NCBI GenBank assembly: GCA_944392285.1
Contig: CALXWF010000033.1
Coordinates: 1-12,084 of the forward strand
Direction of reading: 5' to 3'
Source of the DNA: an uncultured Alphaproteobacteria bacterium
GTDB taxonomy: Bacteria > Pseudomonadota > Alphaproteobacteria > RF32 > CAG-239
Length of the DNA stretch: 12,084 bases
The translations under genes were made by a program, and so were the position numbers. Positions 6,772-12,084 of this stretch are shown in pieces (within the stretch, counting starts at the first letter, position 1; each line of letters starts with the position of its first letter). The notes beneath the pieces are model-generated. The model was not told the DNA's origin. It made no database searches and was given only the letters and a program-made list of their open reading frames with translations.

Positions 6772-7532
6772 AAAAAGCCAATCCGCAAATTGTGGTAGAA
6801 AATTTAACCATTGCCTATGGGGACTTTGTGTTGCTCAAAGACCTAGATTTTGTCATTAACAAACAAGATATTTTCATCATCATGGGGGGCAGCGGCTGCG
6901 GCAAGAGCTCCATGCTCAGAGTTTTAACCGGTTTGGTTCCGGCGGCCAAAGGCAAAATTTTAATAGAGGGCACGGATTTTACCCGCGCAGATGAAGACAC
7001 GCGCGTCCAAATGATGCAAAAAAACGGCATTTTATATCAGAGCGGAGCGCTTTTCAGCTCCATGACCTTAGCCGAAAACATAGCCATGCCGCTGCAACAA
7101 TACACGGATTATTCCAAAAAAACCATAGATGAGTTGGTATCATTAAAGTTAGCTCTGGTTGGGCTCAAAGGGTTTGAAGATTTTTACCCTTCAGAAATCA
7201 GCGGCGGCATGAAAAAACGAGCCGGCTTGGCGCGAGCTTTGGCTCTAGATCCCAAAATTGTTTATTTTGACGAACCTTCGGCCGGTCTTGATCCGATAAG
7301 TTCCAAATTACTTGATGATTTAATTTTAGACATTAACCAAAGTTTGGGAACAACCATTGTCGTTGTCACTCATGAGCTGGAATCAATTTTTGCCATCGGC
7401 AATAATTCAGTTTTTTTAGATGGCAAAAGCAAAAGCATTTTGGGGCGGGGCAATCCGCGAGAACTATTAAAAAATCCGCCAAATGAGGAAGTATATAATT
7501 TTTTAACCAGAGGAGCAAAATCTCATGCGTAG
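6768..7532 (+). CDS. mlaF: MlaF-type ABC transporter ATP-binding protein
   Basis: A 254-residue ABC ATPase of the MlaF/Ttg2A family that powers the permease encoded just upstream. It has Walker A 'GGSGCGKSS' (40-48), Q-loop 'LYQSGALF' (Gln91), and signature 'EISGGMKKRAGLARAL' (143-158). The signature has the SGGM-KR form typical of MCE-linked ATPases instead of SGGQ. Walker B is 'IVYFDEP' (Glu169), the D-loop is 'SAGLDP', and the switch is His202 in 'VVVTHE'. All catalytic motifs are intact. The start overlaps mlaE by 4 nt, with GAGG about 10 nt upstream. The 3' end overlaps the MlaD gene by 8 nt. Confidence 0.95.
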   Translation: MKKANPQIVVENLTIAYGDFVLLKDLDFVINKQDIFIIMGGSGCGKSSMLRVLTGLVPAAKGKILIEGTDFTRADEDTRVQMMQKNGILYQSGALFSSMTLAENIAMPLQQYTDYSKKTIDELVSLKLALVGLKGFEDFYPSEISGGMKKRAGLARALALDPKIVYFDEPSAGLDPISSKLLDDLILDINQSLGTTIVVVTHELESIFAIGNNSVFLDGKSKSILGRGNPRELLKNPPNEEVYNFLTRGAKSHA

Positions 7533-8310
7533 GGTGCCGGATAAGAAAAAAATCGGTTTGTTTATGATGATTGGGCTGACGGTATTTGCCGTTATAATCG
7601 GCTCTTTTCTCAGCAACAAATTTTTAGGCAAAGATGAAACCATTTTGGTTATGTATTTTAATGAATCAATACAAGGCTTAAATGTTGGCTCATCAGTGGT
7701 TTTCAAAGGTGTTGAAATCGGGAAAGTCGCCAAGATTAACATTGTTTCAGATGACGGTGGGCTTCGTTTTCGCATTCCGGTATATGTAAAACTTCTTTCT
7801 AACCAAGGGTTTAACACCAAAGGTGCCTATGCCAATAAGCGCGCTTTGTTAGATGATTTAATTTCCAAAGGCTTACGCGCAAGATTAGCAACCCAGAGTA
7901 TCCTGACCGGACAATTACTGATAGAGTTTGAGCTTTTGCCTGATACGCCGGTCGTTTTGCAAAATTCACCTAATGATAAAAATTATATAGAAGTACCGAC
8001 CACGCTTTCAGCCAAAGAGGCTTTATCAAAAGGTTTTCAAAGCCTTCCCTTCAGACAAAGCATGGAAAAACTCAATATCTTGCTTGATGAGTTAAACAAA
8101 CAAATGCCTGTTTTATTGCCTCAGGTGACGAAAACTTTTAAAGATGTTGACAAAGTCGTCACCTCAAACACACGCGCCACCTCAGATGCCTTTGACAACT
8201 TTAACAAAGCCATGGTCAGTGTGAATGAGGCGGCCAAATCAATACGTAATCTGACGGATTATCTGGAGCGTCATCCGGAAGCATTGCTCAAAGGAAAGAG
8301 AGGAAACTAA
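7525..8310 (+). CDS. mlaD: MlaD/PqiB-like MCE-domain substrate-binding protein
   Basis: A 261-residue protein anchored by one N-terminal membrane helix (about 10-31) after a basic start. A single MCE domain spans about 37-140, with 'FNESIQGLNVGSSVVFKGV' (45-63), 'IGKV' and 'SILTGQLLIEFEL' (125-137). The C-terminal part is a predicted long helix, as in MCE proteins that form hexameric periplasmic rings or tubes. It ends in 'YLERHPEALLKGKRG', the tail common to MlaD/PqiB-type proteins. The helical tail after a single MCE domain suggests a short channel directed to the partner lipoprotein. AGAGGA lies 11 nt before the ATG at 7525. The stop TAA shares one base with the next ATG (TAATG). Confidence 0.92.
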   Translation: MRRVPDKKKIGLFMMIGLTVFAVIIGSFLSNKFLGKDETILVMYFNESIQGLNVGSSVVFKGVEIGKVAKINIVSDDGGLRFRIPVYVKLLSNQGFNTKGAYANKRALLDDLISKGLRARLATQSILTGQLLIEFELLPDTPVVLQNSPNDKNYIEVPTTLSAKEALSKGFQSLPFRQSMEKLNILLDELNKQMPVLLPQVTKTFKDVDKVVTSNTRATSDAFDNFNKAMVSVNEAAKSIRNLTDYLERHPEALLKGKRGN

Positions 8311-8882
8311 TGAAAAAACTTTATCTTTTAGGCTTTTTGCTCTGTTTGGGCGGCTGTATCGGCACGTCGCAAACGGCCAAGTTTTATGGTTTACAGGCAG
8401 AAAAGGCCACGGAGCAAAGCTATAAACAAAAACTCTCTGTCGGGGTAGATGCTTTCAGCATTCCAAGCTATATTGACAAACCGCAAATTGTAATTCGCGC
8501 TGCCAATAATGTGGAAATACGCCCCTCTGAGATGAACCGTTGGAGTGAACCTCTTAATGTTATGATGCCGCGTATTTTAGCAGATGATTTGTCTTTGTTG
8601 TTTCCGGCATCGTTGATTAAACCGCGCGGCTATGACCGTGAAAACTTTGATTATGTGATAGCTGTTGAAGTAAACCGCTTTGACGGAAGCTGGAAAGAAG
8701 AAGCCGTCTTAGATGTTTGGTGGAATATCACGGATAAAAACGGCAAAACCTTGAGCCGCAAACGCTCAAATTTGCGTGCGCCGCTTAAAACCAGCTATGA
8801 TGAGCTGGCACAAGCTCAAAGCCGCCTTTTGGCTGAGCTGGCGGCAGAAATAGCGGCCGAGATTAATCGACTTCACCCTTAA
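8310..8882 (+). CDS. PqiC-like ABC-transport auxiliary lipoprotein (ABC_trans_aux/DUF330)
   Basis: A 190-residue lipoprotein. The signal peptide 'MKKLYLLGFLLCLGGC' ends in lipobox LGGC with Cys16 as the lipidated residue. Ile and Gly follow, without an Asp at +2, which fits outer-membrane sorting. The mature domain has 'FYGLQA', 'VDAFSIPSYIDKPQIVIR' (46-63) and 'NRWSEPLNVMMPRIL' (76-90), the hallmark segments of the PqiC/ABC_trans_aux family. In the Pqi system the equivalent lipoprotein docks with the MCE tube at the outer membrane. Its last place in the operon and 1-nt overlap with the MlaD gene indicate the same job. No mlaC follows; a hairpin terminator does. Confidence 0.9.
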   Translation: MKKLYLLGFLLCLGGCIGTSQTAKFYGLQAEKATEQSYKQKLSVGVDAFSIPSYIDKPQIVIRAANNVEIRPSEMNRWSEPLNVMMPRILADDLSLLFPASLIKPRGYDRENFDYVIAVEVNRFDGSWKEEAVLDVWWNITDKNGKTLSRKRSNLRAPLKTSYDELAQAQSRLLAELAAEIAAEINRLHP

Positions 8883-8885
8883 AAG

Positions 8886-8914
8886 AAAAGCCTTCCTTAA
8901 CGGAAGGCTTTTTT
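8886..8914. terminator. bidirectional intrinsic terminator between convergent operons
   Basis: AAAAGCCTTCC (8886-8896) pairs perfectly with GGAAGGCTTTT (8902-8912) around the loop TTAAC, followed by a T run to 8914. On the other strand the hairpin is followed by TTTTCTTTT, so it can also stop the leftward operon, whose last gene ends at 8916. Both flanking genes end within 5 nt of it. Confidence 0.9.
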
Positions 8915-8915
8915 C

Positions 8916-9623
8916 TTATTTATGTTTAAGCAAGAGCAATAAACAGCCTTGAAGGGCAATAACCAACAGCAACAGAGCCGGAAGACTGAGCGCAAAACCC
9001 AGCATCAGACCGATTTGTCGCAACAAAATTGCAGAAGTAACGGCCAAAGCCGACAAACGCATCCGTTGATTAAAGTCATAACGCTGATTGCCAATCAAAG
9101 CCGCGGGAATCAAAACCAGATTATATGCAAGCGTTAAAAGCAAATATAACAAAAACAAAAGAAAACAACCGACCAAAAGAGTAAAGAAAGCCGCACCGTT
9201 AACCACTTTTCTGAAAAAATCACGATAATCTTTTTTCTCTATTATTAAATTATCACTCAACTGACGAATTCTGATATCAGCACCGCTCACACTGTAAAAG
9301 GCGCGTCTGCTGAGATACAATCCGTCTTGCAGCTGCTGGCTGTCTAAGGTATCACGCGTGGTGTCGAGTTGCAGGCGGATTCCTTTGTTCTCGCGGAAGG
9401 GAATATAAATATTTTTGAGGATGTTTTGTGGTTCCACCACGGTGGCATTTTCAATCTTAATCGGCAGAAACTGGTCACTGATAACTTGTGCCTGCGGAAT
9501 AAACTCCAACCCGATTTTTCTAACATTCCATGTTGTATGCAATGCAAGCAAAAAAGCCAAAAGCAACATAAATCTGGCGCCGATACCTTTGCCGTTTACA
9601 ATATAATCCGCAAGCTTAAGCAT
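8916..9623 (-). CDS. DUF1189-like integral membrane protein
   Basis: A 235-residue inner-membrane protein. TM1 is at about 17-35, followed by a periplasmic-side domain of about 105 residues. A hydrophobic block at 144-178 and two further segments at about 187-205 and 208-232 complete it. The extracytoplasmic part contains 'IRLQLDTTRDTLDSQQL' (82-98) and 'GLYLSRRAFY' (101-110), resembling the DTTG-like and 'kd' elements of DUF1189 proteins. The biochemical role of that family is not known to me. I chose the ATG at 9623 because GAGGAG lies 7 nt upstream; the TTG at 9638 has no such site. It is the last gene of the two-component operon, 20 nt after the kinase, so it may be a target or an accessory sensor. 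The DUF assignment is from pattern memory. Confidence 0.75.
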   Translation of the reverse strand: MLKLADYIVNGKGIGARFMLLLAFLLALHTTWNVRKIGLEFIPQAQVISDQFLPIKIENATVVEPQNILKNIYIPFRENKGIRLQLDTTRDTLDSQQLQDGLYLSRRAFYSVSGADIRIRQLSDNLIIEKKDYRDFFRKVVNGAAFFTLLVGCFLLFLLYLLLTLAYNLVLIPAALIGNQRYDFNQRMRLSALAVTSAILLRQIGLMLGFALSLPALLLLVIALQGCLLLLLKHK

Positions 9624-9643
9624 GAAGCATCTCCTCAAACAAA

Positions 9644-10999
9644 TTATTGTTCAGGTGTGATTATAACAGCAAAACCGTCTTTGTCATTAGTAAATTTAAC
9701 CGAACAATTATGCAAGGCAGCAATCCGTTTCACGATTGAAAGGCCGAGCCCGCTACCGTTTTGTTCTTGTCCGTAAGGGCGGAAAAAGCGCTCGCCGAGG
9801 CGCGGCAAGTTCTCATTGTCAACCGTAACGCCGCTGTTATAGACCCGCAGCCAATCTTCACCGAGCGTAATGTCAATTTCGGCGCCGCGTGGGCTGTAGC
9901 GCAAAGCATTATCCAGCAAATTCCGCAAAAGCAAAGACCATAATAAAGCGCGCCCTTCTTTAACCGGACCGTTTCCTTGAATGTTTTTATGAATGGTAAT
10001 ATTGCGCGTTGCGGCGGTTTCTTCTTGCTCAAAGGCGGCATCATCAATCAATTTTTGCCAATCAAGGACAACTTCCGGTTCCTGAAATTGGGTGGAGGCT
10101 TCTAGTCTGGACAAAGCCAAAAGTTGCCCGACCAAGCGACTGCAGCGCTCAATGCCCAAATTGAGTTTGCTCAAGGCATGGTCACGGGTTTCGGGGTCAT
10201 CTTTAGCCAGAAGAGCAACTTCAGACTGCACGTTAAGAGCTGTCAGCGGGGTTCTTAATTCATGAGCCGCATCAGAGATAAAACTTCTTTCGCGTTTCAT
10301 GGTGTTTTCAATTTGCAAAAACAAATTATTAAGGGCCGTAAGCAAAGGCAAAATCTCTGAGGGCAGGTTATTCGTCGGCAGCAAAGAAAGGTCTTTCGGG
10401 CTGCGTTGCGCCAATTCTGAGGTAATCTTTTTTAACGGGCGAAAAGCGCTGCTGACCATGGCAACCGTTGCCCCCATCAACAGCAAAAGCCCCAAGAGCC
10501 AAGGCAAGAGGTTTTCTTCCACCATTTCAAGGGCGGCCTCATTACGATAGTCCATTTCTTGCCCCACGGCCACGACATAATCTTCTGAGGCAGATTTCAT
10601 CCACAGAATACGCCAGGCGTCATCTTTTTTGCCCCAAGTTTGTGTTACAAAGCCGTCAGCTTTTGGATCAAAAATAAAGAAACGACCGTTTTCATTATCA
10701 TTAAAGACCATATTACCTTTAAGGTCAAACACGGCAAAACCGATAGCTTCATCTTCTTCTTCACCGTCATCTTCCAAGCTGTCAATCAAACGGTTGACTT
10801 TGCTTTGAGAAGCAGGTGAAACATTCGCCCAATCAACCAAAGCCAATTGTCTGGCAAGTTGGAGCTGATAAGTATCAAAAAACTCATCAAGTTGTTCGCG
10901 GCTTTCATTCCATGACAAAACCGCCGCTGTCAGCCACACCACCGAGGCTACGAGCAGAAAAGACAGAATCAACCGAACCTGTAAGCTGAGTTTTTTCAT
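9644..10999 (-). CDS. qseC: QseC/PmrB-type sensor histidine kinase
   Basis: A 451-residue membrane histidine kinase. TM1 is at about 8-29, the periplasmic sensor at 30-162, TM2 at about 163-183, and the HAMP-like region at 184-236. The phosphoacceptor box is 'FISDAAHELRTPLTAL' (His246), the N box 'RNLLDNALRYSP' (Asn364) and the G2 box 'GSGLGLSIVKR' (415-425). The G1 box reads 'VYNSGVTV' instead of DxGxG, an Asn variant like the one I recall in CusS-type kinases, so it is probably still active. The sensor domain holds a run of acids at 76-84 that might bind cations. Adjacency to a YgiW-like protein and the overall pattern favour the QseC/PmrB group. The signal cannot be named from sequence. 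The start overlaps the regulator gene by 4 nt (ATGA), so the two are translationally coupled. Confidence 0.9.
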   Translation of the reverse strand: MKKLSLQVRLILSFLLVASVVWLTAAVLSWNESREQLDEFFDTYQLQLARQLALVDWANVSPASQSKVNRLIDSLEDDGEEEDEAIGFAVFDLKGNMVFNDNENGRFFIFDPKADGFVTQTWGKKDDAWRILWMKSASEDYVVAVGQEMDYRNEAALEMVEENLLPWLLGLLLLMGATVAMVSSAFRPLKKITSELAQRSPKDLSLLPTNNLPSEILPLLTALNNLFLQIENTMKRERSFISDAAHELRTPLTALNVQSEVALLAKDDPETRDHALSKLNLGIERCSRLVGQLLALSRLEASTQFQEPEVVLDWQKLIDDAAFEQEETAATRNITIHKNIQGNGPVKEGRALLWSLLLRNLLDNALRYSPRGAEIDITLGEDWLRVYNSGVTVDNENLPRLGERFFRPYGQEQNGSGLGLSIVKRIAALHNCSVKFTNDKDGFAVIITPEQ

Positions 11000-11655
11000 G
11001 CTTCCCCCAAAATATAACCGGCCTTGTTAATAGTCTTTATAATATTCTTTCCAAGTTTTTTGCGCAGATGATGCACATGCACCTCCACGGCATTGCTAAC
11101 GACTTCTTCATCCCAAGAATAAATTTTTTCGGCAATCAAATCTTTTGAATAAACTTTGTTCGGATTAAGTAACAGCAGCTCTAAGAGCAGCAATTCTTTT
11201 GGTGCCAAAGTAACCTCTTTGCCGTTATACAAAACCTTACGGCTCTGCGGATTAAATTCAATGCTTCCATGATGAATTGTCGGGTTAAGTTGAGCATGGT
11301 TACGGCGGATAAGGGCTTTAAGTCTGGCGGCCACTTCAGAAAGCGCAAAAGGTTTTGCCAAATAATCATCAGCGCCGCTGTCAAGGCCCTGAATTTTGTG
11401 GTCCAAATCACCGAATGCCGTTAAAATTAAAATCGGTTCTTTGCGACCTTTGGCGCGCCATTCGCGCAAAATACTCATACCGTCTTGCCCCGGCAATCCG
11501 AGATCGAGGATGACCGCTTCATAAGGGGCTTGATACAAGGCCTCTTTGCCGTCCATGCCGTCCTTAAACCAATCAACGGTAAAACCGAGTTTGTTTAAGC
11601 CGGCATTCAAGCCGTCGCCGATTAGGCGGTCATCTTCAATCAACAGAATGCGCAT
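10996..11655 (-). CDS. qseB: OmpR-family response regulator, QseB/PmrA-like
   Basis: A 219-residue DNA-binding response regulator. The receiver domain (1 to about 115) has the acidic pair Asp8/Asp9, phosphoacceptor Asp51 in 'VILDLGLPGQDG', Thr79 in 'LILTAFG' and Lys101 in 'DYLAKPF'. The C-terminal winged helix (about 125-217) has 'LAPKELLLLELLL' and the recognition-helix segment 'NAVEVHVHHLRKKLG', placing it in the OmpR/PhoB family and nearest QseB/PmrA. It should be phosphorylated by the overlapping kinase and bind direct-repeat sites. I start it at the ATG 11655, with AGAAAG 8 nt upstream. A GTG at 11661 would add two residues but has that site too close. It lies 18 nt after the YgiW-like gene. 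Confidence 0.93.
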   Translation of the reverse strand: MRILLIEDDRLIGDGLNAGLNKLGFTVDWFKDGMDGKEALYQAPYEAVILDLGLPGQDGMSILREWRAKGRKEPILILTAFGDLDHKIQGLDSGADDYLAKPFALSEVAARLKALIRRNHAQLNPTIHHGSIEFNPQSRKVLYNGKEVTLAPKELLLLELLLLNPNKVYSKDLIAEKIYSWDEEVVSNAVEVHVHHLRKKLGKNIIKTINKAGYILGEA

Positions 11656-11673
11656 GAGCACGACTTTCTAAAA

Positions 11674-12015
11674 TTATTTTTTAATCACTTGGTCAACATC
11701 GATTTCAACATTCATGAATTCTTTGTCAACTTCGCCTCTGAGCTCAACCGTGTCAGACGGAGAAACCGGAACACCGTGCCATTTTTCATTGTCAATATCA
11801 ACGGTAATGGTGCCGGTTTTGTCGCGGAACAAATATTTTTCACCGCCCAAATCTTTTTCAATGTTTCCAACCAAGATAACAGCCGTATCATCACTGAGCT
11901 TTTGAGCCTCAGCTACAGAAACCGGAGAAATTGTCGGGCCCTGAAACTGAGCCTGAGCTTGTCCGCTCAAACCAATAACAACAGCCATAGCGGTAACGGT
12001 AAGTAAATTTTTCAT
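11674..12015 (-). CDS. ygiW: secreted YgiW/BOF-family OB-fold protein
   Basis: A 113-residue periplasmic protein. A signal peptide spans residues 1-22, with likely cleavage after 'GQAQA'. The mature part is a bacterial OB-fold (BOF, formerly DUF388): 'AVILVGNIEKDLGGEKYLFRD' region (45-65), 'GTITVDIDNEKWHG' (68-81), and 'VELRGEVDKEFMNVEIDVDQV' region (90-110). The GNI...LG..Y.F.D and GEVDKE features are the family hallmarks. In Enterobacteria YgiW/VisP is a stress-tolerance protein made from the gene next to qseBC and linked to QseC signalling. The same order here supports both assignments. The start is ATG 12015 with GAGAGGAT upstream; a TTG at 12033 is not needed. It is the first gene of the leftward operon. 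Confidence 0.9.
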   Translation of the reverse strand: MKNLLTVTAMAVVIGLSGQAQAQFQGPTISPVSVAEAQKLSDDTAVILVGNIEKDLGGEKYLFRDKTGTITVDIDNEKWHGVPVSPSDTVELRGEVDKEFMNVEIDVDQVIKK

Positions 12016-12060
12016 GATTTTATCCTCTCTCAAAAGTTAAATTACAATGTTTTTCCTAAA

Positions 12061-12072
12061 AGTCAAAGTCAA
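12061..12072 (-). promoter_or_regulatory. tandem TTGACT repeats upstream of the ygiW operon (-35 or operator)
   Basis: On the - strand TTGACT occurs twice in direct tandem (12072-12067 and 12066-12061), 46 nt or more before the ATG. Each copy matches TTGACA at five of six positions. TGTAAT (12046-12041) is a possible -10, but spacers would be 20 or 14 nt, neither ideal. The repeat could serve as a -35, as a regulator site, or both. Confidence 0.35.
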
Positions 12073-12084
12073 GATGCTTGGTAA

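Noticed and set aside
7503..7820. 105-residue open frame on the - strand
   Set aside because: Antisense shadow of the mlaF/mlaD junction, where both real genes show clear family motifs.
9369..9776. 135-residue open frame on the + strand
   Set aside because: It spans the ends of the DUF1189-like and kinase genes in antisense and shows no recognisable domain or good ribosome-binding site.
9829..9852. Sensor kinase judged inactive because the G1 box reads NSG instead of DxG
   Set aside because: As I recall, Asn variants at this position (for example NPG in CusS) occur in working kinases, and the H, N and G2 boxes here are intact.
1..12084. CRISPR array, IS element, integrase, tRNA or rRNA gene
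   Set aside because: No regularly spaced repeats, transposase or integrase motifs, or tRNA cloverleaf were seen on reading both strands. Gaps between genes are all under 100 nt.

Overview
The window is AT-rich chromosomal DNA with tightly packed genes. It probably comes from an alphaproteobacterium living without oxygen, perhaps an uncultured gut lineage. The alphaproteobacterial guess rests on a TIGR01459-like class IIA HAD protein and on an MlaE with a fused STAS domain. The anaerobic guess rests on a complete hydF, the maturation GTPase of [FeFe] hydrogenase. No 16S or ribosomal marker is present, so the taxonomy is inference.

Left part, + strand (1-3945). The 3' end of a TatD-family metal-dependent DNase gene overlaps tcdA (tRNA ct6A37 cyclisation), which is followed after 1 nt by hydF. 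After an 86-nt gap comes a HAD-IIA family gene whose catalytic aspartate is replaced by glycine, then after 1 nt an unrecognised gene for a small protein with one membrane segment.

Middle, + strand (3946-5571). A two-gene unit with its own candidate promoter encodes a small DxDGV HAD phosphatase (deoxyribonucleotidase-like) and a P-loop kinase of zeta-toxin type. They are 1 nt apart or overlap by 11 nt. This pair is the least explained system in the window.

Mla/Pqi operon, + strand (about 5599-8912). A candidate promoter precedes four overlapping genes: STAS-MlaE permease, MlaF ATPase, MlaD (MCE protein) and a PqiC-type lipoprotein. Together they look like a complete inner-membrane lipid-transport machine with an outer-membrane lipoprotein. 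No mlaC or separate mlaB is seen. A strong bidirectional hairpin ends the operon.

Right part, - strand (8916-12084). Read leftwards, a secreted YgiW/BOF OB-fold protein is followed by an OmpR-type response regulator, a QseC/PmrB-type sensor kinase (4-nt overlap) and a DUF1189-like membrane protein. The first three genes repeat the enterobacterial ygiW-qseB-qseC order, which suggests an envelope-stress sensing unit. It converges with the lipid-transport operon at the shared terminator. There is no gene-free stretch above 300 bases, and no tRNA, rRNA, IS or CRISPR was seen.
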